Source: Emticicia sp965283955
GTDB taxonomy: Bacteria; Bacteroidota; Bacteroidia; Cytophagales; Spirosomataceae
Reading direction: 5' to 3'
DNA: 64,000 bases
NCBI GenBank assembly: GCA_965283955.1
Contig: CBDIQW010000001.1
Coordinates: forward strand, 5,208,001-5,272,000
Positions 1 to 9,664 of the stretch are shown piece by piece; within the stretch, counting starts at the first letter, position 1, and each line of letters begins with the position of its first letter. A program made the position numbers and the translations under genes. Below the pieces are notes generated by a model. It was not told the origin of the DNA. It saw nothing but the letters and a program-made list of their open reading frames with translations, and ran no database searches.

Positions 1-429
1 AGCCATCGGCATTAACTTCTCATCCTCCACATATTTCCAATTATAAGTATCTTTTTCTGTGGTAATCAAACTTGATGGAATTTTGGGAGAGAGTTTTATT
101 CCAACTGTTTTTTTCAAGAAAACGATATTATATTTCAAACTTGGGTCAATTATATAGGTTTTATTATCTATAGTTGTTTCACACCAAGCATGATAATCTC
201 CAACCTTTTTCCCTTTCAGTTTTAGGTTACCATAGATAATATACTTCCCATTTTTATCAATCAGAGCTAAGTTACCTGCCACATTTCGAGAAGAGAATCC
301 CTTTGAATTCAAAAATTCACTTAGACAAAAGGCAGACATGTAGCATGAGCCACTTGGAAAATTACCCACTAAATTTTCGAGAATTTCTTGATAATCAATA
401 CAAATTTTATTCAGTTGGTCTATATTCAT
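1..429 (-). CDS. Transglutaminase-like cysteine protease-fold protein (C-terminus off the left edge)
   Basis: Partial: the start ATG is at 429 and the frame is open to base 1 (143 codons). The translation shows a Cys-His-Asp order typical of transglutaminase or arylamine N-acetyltransferase-like folds: a Cys in GSCYMSA (about residue 29), a His in DYHAWCE (about residue 79), and an Asp in YIIDPS shortly after. No signal peptide or membrane segment is visible, so it is probably cytoplasmic. Proteins of this kind cleave or modify peptides, but the substrate cannot be told. It lies on the accessory side of the island, convergent with nothing in view. It was not called automatically because it runs off the edge. 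The fold assignment rests on three short motifs only. Confidence 0.55.
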   Translation of the reverse strand, partial: MNIDQLNKICIDYQEILENLVGNFPSGSCYMSAFCLSEFLNSKGFSSRNVAGNLALIDKNGKYIIYGNLKLKGKKVGDYHAWCETTIDNKTYIIDPSLKYNIVFLKKTVGIKLSPKIPSSLITTEKDTYNWKYVEDEKLMPMA

Positions 430-555
430 TTGATTTTTTTTGTCTAATTAAATACACTTAAATAAAATAGTTTTGTTTTACTGAATTTGCTACATACTCA
501 ACCTTAATGATACATATATTTAAATATCTTAGTTCGTATGATTTCACAGTAAAAA

Positions 556-1251
556 TTATCCCAAATAAATAATCTCTTTTTCTTCTCTCCCCTCAAAATA
601 TGCAACTATTTTATCTTTAGGAATAATTAGTTCGCATACAACAAATTCTGTTTTGTAAAGAAGATTATTCCTCTCTGCAAACATTTCAGCAATACTTTTA
701 TCTAATGTCCAGCTAAATCTATATTTTTTACTTTTGTATTCATCTTTGCTCATTCCTCTATAAATAGTTACTTCATAAGGAAGACTTTTTATAAATTCCC
801 TTTCGGAATCTGTCATTAAAAACTCCTTTTCTTTTCTATCAGATTTGAATAAATTTACTGTTAGTGCATAAGGGGCAGTACTATAATCTTGCATTGTGTA
901 GCTTTCATTCAAATATGACCAGTATTCTTTATCTGATAGTTTATCAGCATACTTACTAAAAGTTTTGATTTTATCTGATGCAGGGCAGAAGGATAAAATA
1001 TAATCAATATCAAATCCTTTTTTAAGAGTAATGAGACTTAATTCATTTATTAGGTTGTCTGCAATTATCCAATCTATATCACTAATTTCTTTTTTCCTGA
1101 GAATCCTTGCTATATGCTTAATTTTTTGCTCAATTTCTCCTTTACCTATGATTTCAGCTTGTGTGCTTTTTATCTCCTCCCATTTTTTTTTGAGGTCTTT
1201 AAAAGCTTCTTTAAATTCTTCTTCTGTTGAATACTCAATAAGTTTTTCCAT
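556..1251 (-). CDS. ADP-ribosyltransferase-like protein (R-S-E motif)
   Basis: A 231-residue protein. Its last 75 residues carry the three-part signature of R-S-E class ADP-ribosyltransferases: Arg165 in a YRG motif, Ser180-Trp-Thr at the start of a strand followed by an Ala-x-x-Phe-Ala helix (residues 188-192), and an E-x-E pair (Glu224, Glu226) in GREEKEII. The N-terminal 150 residues are charged and helical with no motif I know. Members of this fold move ADP-ribose from NAD+ onto proteins or nucleic acids. They occur as phage enzymes, toxins and effectors. It sits on the minus strand next to a GIY-YIG gene at the edge of the Dnd island. The target, and whether it acts as a toxin or an anti-phage effector, is unknown. 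Confidence 0.6.
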   Translation of the reverse strand: MEKLIEYSTEEEFKEAFKDLKKKWEEIKSTQAEIIGKGEIEQKIKHIARILRKKEISDIDWIIADNLINELSLITLKKGFDIDYILSFCPASDKIKTFSKYADKLSDKEYWSYLNESYTMQDYSTAPYALTVNLFKSDRKEKEFLMTDSEREFIKSLPYEVTIYRGMSKDEYKSKKYRFSWTLDKSIAEMFAERNNLLYKTEFVVCELIIPKDKIVAYFEGREEKEIIYLG

Positions 1252-1363
1252 GTTTAGTATTTTCTATTATTATAAAATAACTCAGATAAGAGTTGCTCGG
1301 ATTTCAAATACTTCAGCACTATTTTTAATATAGTATGTTTTTTGCGAGATAATTATGATTAAA

Positions 1364-1882
1364 CTAATTTAAAAGCAAATCGCTAATTTTCTTACTTTTA
1401 TCAAAATTCTGGTTTTTTATTTGATTATATGTACCTAACACAGCTCGAAGAAGCCTTTCAAAGTTGGCTATTTTAACAGGATTATAATATAGAAAGTTAA
1501 TCATTATCAAAGAATAAGTATCGAGTGTTAACATAGCTGAGCTTTCCAAATTATCATAAGTTCTATTGTTAATATTATGATTTTTATCAGTATGGTATTT
1601 TACTAAAGTATTCATCCAAGCTTCTGGTTTAGTATCAAAATGTGCTGGTATTCTTTCAATAAAGCTTCTTTTTGAAGCCATACCAACATAAAAAAAGCTA
1701 TTAGCTTCATCTTTAAAGAGATATACGCCTCTTCCTCCTCTTAAAGCTTTTCCATTAAAGAAAATCAAATCTTTAAGTGTTAAGGTTTTTAGTGGCAGAC
1801 CATCTATTAGATTGAGTTTTTCAATTAACTCAAGGACAGTTAATCCTTCTATCTCTTCAAAGTTAAGTAGGTAGTCATTCAT
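1364..1882 (-). CDS. GIY-YIG nuclease-like protein
   Basis: A 172-residue protein with a GIY-YIG core: GVY at residues 52-54, YVG at 65-67, and an Arg nearby (R72), as expected for the catalytic Tyr/Tyr/Arg set. A Glu in NFERLL (about residue 143) could be the metal-binding residue. About 45 residues precede the core. GIY-YIG domains cut DNA in restriction enzymes, homing enzymes and repair. The small size and lack of an added DNA-binding domain suggest it works with partners. The start at 1882 gives MNDYLLNF. A second GIY-YIG gene lies within the Dnd operon at 9661-10192; its YVG motif is similar but the flanks differ. Confidence 0.65.
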   Translation of the reverse strand: MNDYLLNFEEIEGLTVLELIEKLNLIDGLPLKTLTLKDLIFFNGKALRGGRGVYLFKDEANSFFYVGMASKRSFIERIPAHFDTKPEAWMNTLVKYHTDKNHNINNRTYDNLESSAMLTLDTYSLIMINFLYYNPVKIANFERLLRAVLGTYNQIKNQNFDKSKKISDLLLN

Positions 1883-2133
1883 GATTCCAAAATTTCATTT
1901 AGAGTAAAAATTAAAGCATGCTGTGATTCTATACGCAATTCACTTAGAATGGTATTTTTTTAAGAATGTACATGATTAAAGCTAAAATTTTGAGAATTAA
2001 TTTGAAAATAACAAGTAATTTTTAATTCAAATTTTATCTTTTTCATTTAATACAACTCTAAAGGTTAAAAAATAATTATTCAATCTTGCATTCATTTTGT
2101 TTAACTTTACACAAATATTTATTCAAAGTGTAG

Positions 2134-3006
2134 ATGGTTCAAATAGAAAACAAACGATTTTCCTTTTCAGGACATGAGTCCTTTCAATGTCGTAGTTTAT
2201 GGTTAAAAAAAGGATATGATTTTATAAATAGTGGCAAGTCTTTCAATGATGAGGATGCTGTTGTAATATTGGGTGTAGGAAAGAATATGGTAGCATCTAT
2301 AAGATATTGGATGAAAGCTTTTGAACTGTTAGATTCCGATGATATTCTAACAGAATTAGCACATAAACTCTTATCTAATGAAGGATGGGACCCCTATTTG
2401 GAAGATGAAACAAGCCTATGGGTTTTACATCATCATTTAGTTACAAAAGGATACGCCACAATTTATGGGTTAACTTTTAATGAATTAAGGAGAGAAAAAA
2501 TTGAGTTCACAAAAGATAATTTTTTAGCATTTATCAAACGTAAGTCAGAAATATTAAGAATAAACACAAATGAAAAAACTGTTGGTGATGATTTTGATGT
2601 GATGATAAAATTATATTGTAGGCAAGAGTCAAAAGATAAAGAAGATACTCTTTCAGGTCTTCTTTCTGAACTTGATATTATTAAAGTCCATAATAGAGAG
2701 AAAGATGTATATTTTATAATTGAAAACACAGAAAGACCCAATCTATCCGAATATGCAATGCTTTACAGTATTTTGTGCGACAAGTCATTTAATTTGTCAA
2801 TTAGCTTAGAATATTTAGAACAAGAGCCCAACAGTGTATCAAGTATATTTGCTTTAAATCGTTCTGGATTAGTAAATAAAATTGAGGCATTGGTATCAAA
2901 TGATACTAATATTACATATAGTGACCAAGCTGGTATCCGAGAATTACAATTTAAAGCTAAACCAACACCTTTTGAAGTATTAGATAAGTATTATGCAGCA
3001 AAATAG
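2134..3006 (+). CDS. DUF4007 family protein (phosphorothioation-linked)
   Basis: A 290-residue protein that opens with FSFSGHESFQCRSLWLKKGYDF, then GVGKNMVASIRYWMKAF and, later, a conserved DETSLWVLHHHL block. These are the marks I associate with the DUF4007 family, which occurs in Dnd-type DNA phosphorothioation islands together with a large ATPase, a PAPS reductase-like protein and a cysteine desulfurase. The LGVGKNMVASIRYW stretch looks like a DNA-binding helix pair. It is first in the plus-strand operon, and its 3' end overlaps the ATPase start by 14 bases, which suggests translational coupling. Its biochemical role is not known to me. A part in DNA recognition or in the restriction arm is inference. 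Confidence 0.75.
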   Translation: MVQIENKRFSFSGHESFQCRSLWLKKGYDFINSGKSFNDEDAVVILGVGKNMVASIRYWMKAFELLDSDDILTELAHKLLSNEGWDPYLEDETSLWVLHHHLVTKGYATIYGLTFNELRREKIEFTKDNFLAFIKRKSEILRINTNEKTVGDDFDVMIKLYCRQESKDKEDTLSGLLSELDIIKVHNREKDVYFIIENTERPNLSEYAMLYSILCDKSFNLSISLEYLEQEPNSVSSIFALNRSGLVNKIEALVSNDTNITYSDQAGIRELQFKAKPTPFEVLDKYYAAK

Positions 3007-6000
3007 TCAATATACAACATCAGTTAATATTATCCGTGATGAAAACAGGGATTTGATTTATCATCCAACCCCTAACTCAACGAGGGTAGTAAATCAAATT
3101 GCCAATGATTTTAAGAAAGGACTACGTTCTTTCAATATTATTGGCACTTATGGCACAGGTAAATCTTCATTTCTTTGGGCTTTTGGGCAAAGTCTAAGTG
3201 CCAAGAAAGTGTTTTTTAATATTAACTTGGTAACAAATCCTTCTCTTAAAATAATAAACTTTGTAGGTGAATATAAATCTATTACAGAATCATTTGCAGA
3301 ATATTTCCATGTAGAAGAACATCAGAATAAACCTCAGCATATACTATCTGAAATTTATAATCAATACTATGATTTAGGCAAAAAAAGCCCTTTACTAATA
3401 ATTGTTATTGATGAATTAGGTAAGTTTTTAGAATATGCTGCCCAACATGAACCTGAGAAAGAACTTTATTTCATTCAACAACTTACAGAATTTGTAAATA
3501 ATTCTGATTACAACATTTGTTTAATTACTACTGTTCATCAAAATTTCGATGGTTATTCTTTTTCACTATCAAATACCCAAAGGCAAGAATGGACAAAAGT
3601 AAAGGGTAGATTTAGAGAAATTACTTTCAATGAGCCAATAGAGCAATTACTATTTTTGGCTGCTGAACATATAGACAGCCAAGCAAAAGAAGAAGGAGAT
3701 AGTGATTCAATAAAGAAAGCATTAAAAATTACAAACGACACCAAAGTATTTAGTTTAGATAAGGATTTTGCCATTCAAATAGCTAATAAGCTACATCCTT
3801 TAGATTTGTTAGCTGCTAATATACTTACTTTGTGTCTTCAAAAATATGGTCAAAATGAAAGGTCTCTTTTCTCATTTTTGGAGTCAACTGACCATACAAG
3901 TTTAGCTAAAGTAAAAATTACGTCAAAAAATCCATTTTACAATATTGCCAACGTTTATGATTATCTAATATTTAATTTTTATTCTTTTATAAATACCAAG
4001 AATAATCCTGATTTTTTAGCTTGGACAAGTATCAGAAGTGCTTTAGAAAATGTTGAAAGGTCATTCGATGATAACCTTGAAGAATATGACAAACTGATAA
4101 AAACTATTGGTTTATTATCTTTAATAAGTCCTAAAGGTTCTATTTTGGATGAAGACTTTTTAATTAATTATTCAAAAACTTGTTTGGGAATTAAAAACCC
4201 TACAATCTTAATAGATGCCTTAGACCAAAAAAAATAATACTTTATCGTAATTATAATAAACGGTTTGTATTATTTGAGGGTACAGACCTTGACATTCAAT
4301 TAGCTCTCAATGAAGCAGGTAATAAAGTTAGTGGGATTAGTGATGTTGTCACTCTTTTAAAGAAATACTATCAACTACCACCCATTTTTGCTAAGATGTA
4401 TTCTTATGAAACAGGCACACCCAGATTATTTGATTATGTCATTTCAGATAAACCAATTAGTAGTACTCCAATTGGAGAAATAGATGGATTTATCAATCTC
4501 ATTTTCAATGAACAATTAACTGTATCACAGGTCAAACAAAAATCTTTAGAACAAGAAGAAGCCATTATCTATGGTTTTTACCATAATGCAAAAAGAATAA
4601 AAGACCAGTTATTTGAAATTGAAAAAACCCAAAAGGTGATTGAAGAAAATAAAGATGATAAAGTAGCGTGGAGAGAACTGCAAAATGTACTGATTCATCA
4701 TAAAAACTTGTTGAACCATTATATAATTGATGGACATTTTAATGGTGAAGTAACTTGGATTTTTAAAGGACAAGAAAAAAGAATACAAAATCAAAAAGAA
4801 TTTAATAAGTTTATATCACAAGTTTGTTTGGCTGTTTATATAAATACACCATGCTTTAAAAATGAGTTAGTCAATCGACATAAAATTTCAGCATCAATAC
4901 ATTCTGCAAAAAAGAACTATTTTAAAGCACTTTTAAATAATTGGGGAGAATTAGATTTGGGGTTTTCTAAGGACAAGTTTCCACCTGAAAAAACTATCTA
5001 TCTTACACTGTTAAAAAACAATGGCATTGATGTTTCTTCTAAGAAAGTAGATGAAATACATATAAAAACAGAAAATAATTTTATCCCACTTTGGAAAGCA
5101 TCAATAGAATTTTTAGAAAGCTCCAAGACAGCAAAAAGAAAAATATCAGAATTAAGTACCATTCTTAGTAAAAGACCTTTTAAACTTAAACAAGGGGTAA
5201 TTGATTTTTGGTTACCAAGTTTTCTGTTTATTACAAGAAATGACTATGCTTTATTTGGCGAAGGTGGATATATACCTGTACTAAATGAAGAAGTTTTGGA
5301 ACTATTAACCAAATACCCTGAGAAATATGAATTAAAAACATTTTCAGTAGAAGGGATAAAGCTTGATATTTTTAATAGTTACCGACTCCTTTTAAATCAA
5401 ACAACTGGGAAACCATCTCAAATGATACTTTTATTGAAACAATAAGACCATTTCTGACTTTCTATAAAAATTTACCAGATTACTCAAAGAACACCAAAAG
5501 GCTTAGCAAGGAAACTTTAGCAATTAGAGAGGCAATTACTAATTCAAAAGACCCTGAGCAAACATTTTTTACTGATTTTCCAACAGCATTAGGTTTTAAT
5601 TTAGGAAAACTACAGAGTTCAAAAGATGATTTGCAAGAATATACAATTAAACTTCAAGATGCAATACGTGAGCTAAGAACCTCTTTTGAGGAATTAGTTA
5701 ATAGGGTTGATTTGTTTATTCAAAATGAAATTATTGGAGAAAGAGCTGAATTTGAAGTTTACAAACCATTAATACAAAAAAGGTATCAGAAATTAAAAAA
5801 ACATCTCTTATTAGCTGCACAAAAGACTTTTGTTCAAAGACTTGACTCTCAATTAGATGACCGTAAAGCATGGTTGAGTTCTTTAACCCAAGCCCTTATT
5901 GGTACTACCTTAGAAAAATTAAAAGATACAGATGAACCATTAATTTATGAGAAATTTAAATCTATGATTTTGGAGCTTGATAGCTTAACAAAAATATCAA

Positions 6001-6215
6001 AATCAGATTTCTCAGAAGAAAAAGAGGATGTAATAAGTTTGGAGATAAATTCATTTAATTCTGGTAGTAGCAAAAAATTGATTAGATTGCCTAAAACTAA
6101 GCAAGCAGAAGTTAAACTAATTGAAGAATCTATACGTTTAACTTTATCGAAGGATAAAACCTTGAATATTGCAGCATTAACAAATCTACTTAATGAATTA
6201 TTTAAAAATGAATAA
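2993..6215 (+). CDS. Large P-loop ATPase of the DUF4007 pair (two frameshifts)
   Basis: About 1,074 residues if two -1 frameshifts are bridged. Residues 51-58 are a Walker A loop (GTYGTGKS) and 134-141 a Walker B strand ending in DE (LLIIVIDELG). The remainder is mostly helical. It is a partner ATPase of DUF4007, with a size and fold order loosely like the BrxC/PglY ATPases of BREX. The frame breaks first at an A8 run near 4223-4230, where one more A would restore reading from LDQKK into IILYRN. It breaks again near 5395-5406, where one more A in CAAACAACTGG gives NQTNWETISND. Reading frames resume directly after each break with no lost residues. This fits sequencing error better than decay. 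It overlaps the next gene by 8 bases. Confidence 0.7.
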
Positions 6216-7311
6216 AGTAAGACATGTATTAGGTATATCAGGTGGTAAAGACAGTGCTGCATTGGCGATATATATGAAAAATACATATCCTGACTTAGAC
6301 ATTGAATACTATACATCTGATACTGGTAAAGAACTTGATGAAACATACAAGCTCATTGATAACTTAGAGGTTTACTTAGGTAAAAAAATAATTCGTTTAG
6401 CAGGAGCAGAAAACAGCCCAGAGCTACCATTTGACCATTTTCTTAAAATGTATGGGGGGTTTTTACCCTCTTCAAATTCAAGATGGTGTACCAAAAAACT
6501 AAAACTTGACCCATTTGAAAAATTTGTGGGTAATGACCCTGTAATTTCTTATGTTGGTATTAGAGGAGATGAGGATAGAGAGGGTTATATCTCTAAGAAA
6601 AACAATATTCAGTCTATTTTCCCTTTCCGTCGAAATATTTGGAGTGAAGATGTAATTTCAAAAGTACTATCCAATAACAATGTTAACAAAGTAATTGAGA
6701 TATTCAATACTCTGGAAGAAAATGAGAAATCTAATCGCTTTAAGGAAGTCTTGCTAACACCACTTTCATTATCCTATGGCTTACATCAAAAACTAAATCA
6801 GTTATTGGATTTGAGTATTAAGGACTTCAACAAAATAGTTTTTATATTTATTCAATCAACTGAATATCCATTAGCAACAGAATCATCTTTCTCCTTGGTA
6901 GATAATGAGGATGTATTGGTTAGAAGTGATATTTTTAGAATATTAGAAAGCAGTGGTGTTGGTGTACCTGAATACTATAAAGAAGTAACTTTTGAAGTAA
7001 ATGGGAAAAAAGGGACTTATGCCAGAAGCCGTTCTGGTTGTTTCTTTTGTTTTTATCAGCAAAAAATAGAGTGGGTTTGGTTGTATGAGCAACACCATGA
7101 GCTTTTCTTAAAAGCAATGGAATATGAGAGAGATGGATACACTTGGATACAAGATGAACCCTTATCTGAATTGATTAAACCTGAACGAATTCAAAGGATT
7201 AAAGAGGACTATATCAAGAGAACTCTTAAAAAAAACAAATCACAATCACAATACTTGCTTGATATTCTTGCTGATGCAGAAGGAGAAGGTTGTGCAAGTT
7301 GCTTTATATAG
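6208..7311 (+). CDS. dndC: DndC-like PAPS reductase/ATP-pyrophosphatase family protein
   Basis: A protein of the PP-loop family: SGGKDS at residues 11-16 binds ATP, RWCTKKLKLDPF follows at about residue 93, and a C-terminal SGCFFCFYQQKIEW motif supplies a CxxC pair. DndC proteins activate DNA or accept sulfur for phosphorothioate formation, using an iron-sulfur cluster. I start at 6208 (MNKVRHVLGISGG) rather than five codons upstream, because it puts the PP-loop near the N-terminus as in the family. The gene overlaps the ATPase stop by 8 bases. A region of about 100 residues between the two conserved blocks is variable. This DndC is on the plus strand, away from DndB, DndD and DndA on the minus strand. 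Confidence 0.8.
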   Translation: MNKVRHVLGISGGKDSAALAIYMKNTYPDLDIEYYTSDTGKELDETYKLIDNLEVYLGKKIIRLAGAENSPELPFDHFLKMYGGFLPSSNSRWCTKKLKLDPFEKFVGNDPVISYVGIRGDEDREGYISKKNNIQSIFPFRRNIWSEDVISKVLSNNNVNKVIEIFNTLEENEKSNRFKEVLLTPLSLSYGLHQKLNQLLDLSIKDFNKIVFIFIQSTEYPLATESSFSLVDNEDVLVRSDIFRILESSGVGVPEYYKEVTFEVNGKKGTYARSRSGCFFCFYQQKIEWVWLYEQHHELFLKAMEYERDGYTWIQDEPLSELIKPERIQRIKEDYIKRTLKKNKSQSQYLLDILADAEGEGCASCFI

Positions 7312-7320
7312 ATACCTACT

Positions 7321-8007
7321 ATGGAACAAATTAAAAGTTTTTTTGATTCTTTTAAAGAATTTATCTGGGATGTTATTGGCTATCTTTTACCTGGGACTTA
7401 TCTGATAATTTTACTACAATATTGTATTAGTAAAGACTTTTTAATTGAGTTTAATTTAAGTAAACAAGCTGCTGATTTTTACCCCTATTTCTTTTTAACT
7501 ATAGCATATATCCTTGGACATATTGTTTATGGATTTGGATGGTTCAAGGAAGGTATTCTTGGGAAACTTTCTTATACAAAGAAAATAGAAAAAAAAGTTT
7601 CAGGTAAGAAAGCTTATTTATTAGCAAAAAAACTGATTACTAAAAACCTTACAGAAAAAGAGTTAAATGAAGATTTTGAAACAGCAACGGTTAGAGACAT
7701 AAGAAGTATAATTATGAGTTATAATCCAGAGAATGACCAAAAGGTTTATTCTTTTACATTTAGGTCAGAACTCGCAAATCAGACAGGAAATATTTCTTTA
7801 GTTATTGGTACACTTGGATTCTTTGTTTGTATTTTAAATTACTTTGGCATTAAATTACAGCTTTTTCAATGTGATACTACTCATGTATGGATTTACATAT
7901 GTTTAGTAGTTTCATATTTATTTTTAAGACAAACACGAAATAGATTCTATGCTATTTCTATGGGATTACCGTTTTCAATTTATACAGCATCAGAGATAAA
8001 AAGATGA
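7321..8007 (+). CDS. Four-helix membrane protein of unknown function
   Basis: A 228-residue protein that I do not recognise. Four hydrophobic segments are visible, at about residues 16-36, 48-70, 158-178 and 185-203. The middle (75-155) is a charged, soluble stretch. There is no signal peptide beyond the first helix, so it is an inner-membrane protein with a cytoplasmic or periplasmic loop. It lies 9 bases after dndC, and its stop overlaps the start of the deoxyribosyltransferase-like gene by 4 bases (ATGA). The two were therefore probably acquired as a pair. A membrane effector or anchor is inference from the pairing alone. Confidence 0.6.
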   Translation: MEQIKSFFDSFKEFIWDVIGYLLPGTYLIILLQYCISKDFLIEFNLSKQAADFYPYFFLTIAYILGHIVYGFGWFKEGILGKLSYTKKIEKKVSGKKAYLLAKKLITKNLTEKELNEDFETATVRDIRSIIMSYNPENDQKVYSFTFRSELANQTGNISLVIGTLGFFVCILNYFGIKLQLFQCDTTHVWIYICLVVSYLFLRQTRNRFYAISMGLPFSIYTASEIKR

Positions 8008-8396
8008 GTTATAAACCAAAAGTTTTCTTGTCAGGAGGACTTAGTAGTAATTGGCAAGCTAAGGTTAAATCAGCTATAGGTAATAAAGCTATTTTTTTTA
8101 ATCCACGAGAACATGGACTTGAACAAACAGATTATTATTCAACTTGGGATATACATTTCGTTAAGGAGTGTGATATAATATTTGCTTATATGGAAGCCAC
8201 AAACCCATCAGGTTATGGATTAGCTTTTGAGTTGGGAATAGCCTATGCTCTTAATAAAACAATTATATTGGTTGATGAAAAGTCTGATATAGACCCCTTA
8301 TTTGGCAGATATTTTAAAATAATGCACAGACCATCGGGAGTTGTTTCTAAAAATTTAGAGGAAGGAATTGAGTATTTAAAAAAATTTATAGTTTAG
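8004..8396 (+). CDS. Nucleoside 2-deoxyribosyltransferase-like protein
   Basis: A 130-residue Rossmann-type protein. It has VFLSGG at residues 7-12, an Asp in KECDIIFAYME (Asp57), and the family's catalytic block GYGLAFELGIAYAL with Glu76. These match nucleoside 2-deoxyribosyltransferase-like enzymes, which break the glycosidic bond of (deoxy)nucleosides or nucleotides. The length equals a bare catalytic domain. It is the last gene of the plus operon and is coupled to the membrane protein by a 4-base overlap. In defence islands this fold has been proposed to degrade or sense nucleotides. Here that would be an effector added to the Dnd system (inference). Confidence 0.7.
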   Translation: MSYKPKVFLSGGLSSNWQAKVKSAIGNKAIFFNPREHGLEQTDYYSTWDIHFVKECDIIFAYMEATNPSGYGLAFELGIAYALNKTIILVDEKSDIDPLFGRYFKIMHRPSGVVSKNLEEGIEYLKKFIV

Positions 8397-8413
8397 TCAT
8401 TGAATTTTTTAAT

Positions 8414-9664
8414 TTATACTTGACTTAAAACATCGGCTAAATCCTCTCCTAAAAAATTAATTGCATGAGCATAATTTTGAACAAGTGCTTTTTTCTCACT
8501 TGATTTTAATAAATCTTCTTTAAACTTGTAAATTAAAATTTGCTTTGTAAGGGTTTTGTTTCCCATTATCATTGTTTTATCATAATCATTCCATAGTACT
8601 TGACGCCAAGGCCTTTGATTTAATATAAAGTCAAAATGTGCAAACTCTTTAAAAATTATCTCAAAAGGTTTTTGGGTTCTTTTGTTGATTTCTATTACAG
8701 CTTGAATAAAAGGAAAAAGTCCAACTGGTCTAAAAAATAAATGTCCTCCATTAACATTATTTCTGTATTTTTCAGCAGGACGAAGAGATTTATCATTAAT
8801 AAAACTTTCTAAATCACTAAATGCTTCCAAAAAAGTATTCCAAAAATAAAAAGAGAATTCTTGAAAAGCTTGCAAGTCTTCTTCTTCGGGTCTAAACTTT
8901 AGAAACTCTTCAAAAGATTTCGAGTCTCTTACTTGTTTAGGTCTATATAGTTTTTGAATTTTTCTGAAGTATTTTAATAATTCTCTATTACAGTCATATA
9001 GGTTAATAATTGATGTAAAAGAATCCTTATCATCATTTGCAATAGCTTTATTTTTGCTTTTTGTAACCTTTTTTTCTGAAAATAGTGGATGTAGTTCTAA
9101 TAGCTCTCTTGTCACAATTGCAATTGAGTCATCTTCATCAAGTGCAATTATATCATCCATAGTTACAGGTTTAGCATATCTGTTTAATGTTGAGAAAAGT
9201 CTTCTTGTACGTTGTAAACCAGCATCATCATTTTTGTGTCCTATAAAAATAACTGAGATTTTTGTATTTGAGAGTTCTGGATTTTCTGCAAGAGCTGCTT
9301 TTATACCTTCAACACGATGCTGTCCATCTACTGGAAATATCTTATGCTTTGAAGGAAAATCTAATAATCCTAATTGATAGGTTTCAAATTCATTGTATTT
9401 AACTTCTATTTCAACCCACTCTGGATAATCATTGTATACAGCTAAAACTAAGGAATTGAAAAAGAACTCGGGCTGATTTAAGATATACTTTTTGATACTA
9501 ACAAAATTATTTGTAATACTTCTTTGTATAAGCTCTCTTAGACCTTCAGATTTATGCAATTCATAATCCACTTTTGATATGAAATCATTAACTTGTTGAA
9601 AAGTGAGTGTAGATGTGTAAAAATCCCAATCACCTATTTTGCCTCTAATTGCAGGTATTTTCAT
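8414..9664 (-). CDS. dndB: DndB-like DGQHR-domain protein
   Basis: A 416-residue protein with the family's signature VDGQHR at residues 112-117, followed by RRLFSTLNRYAKPVTMDD at about residue 153. DndB proteins bind promoters and control expression of dnd operons, and in some systems limit modification. This is the last gene of the minus operon. Its start ATG overlaps the TGA of the GIY-YIG gene in an ATGA junction. It meets the plus operon tail to tail, with only 17 bases between the two stop codons. No terminator is visible in that gap. The start is supported by the ATGA overlap and by MKIPAIRGKIGDWDFYT, the usual DGQHR N-terminus. Confidence 0.8.
   Translation of the reverse strand: MKIPAIRGKIGDWDFYTSTLTFQQVNDFISKVDYELHKSEGLRELIQRSITNNFVSIKKYILNQPEFFFNSLVLAVYNDYPEWVEIEVKYNEFETYQLGLLDFPSKHKIFPVDGQHRVEGIKAALAENPELSNTKISVIFIGHKNDDAGLQRTRRLFSTLNRYAKPVTMDDIIALDEDDSIAIVTRELLELHPLFSEKKVTKSKNKAIANDDKDSFTSIINLYDCNRELLKYFRKIQKLYRPKQVRDSKSFEEFLKFRPEEEDLQAFQEFSFYFWNTFLEAFSDLESFINDKSLRPAEKYRNNVNGGHLFFRPVGLFPFIQAVIEINKRTQKPFEIIFKEFAHFDFILNQRPWRQVLWNDYDKTMIMGNKTLTKQILIYKFKEDLLKSSEKKALVQNYAHAINFLGEDLADVLSQV

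Noticed and set aside
4223..4230. A8 run as programmed -1 frameshift of the ATPase
   Set aside because: The site could slip, but a second, non-slippery break in the same gene and similar A-run breaks in unrelated genes make sequencing error likelier.
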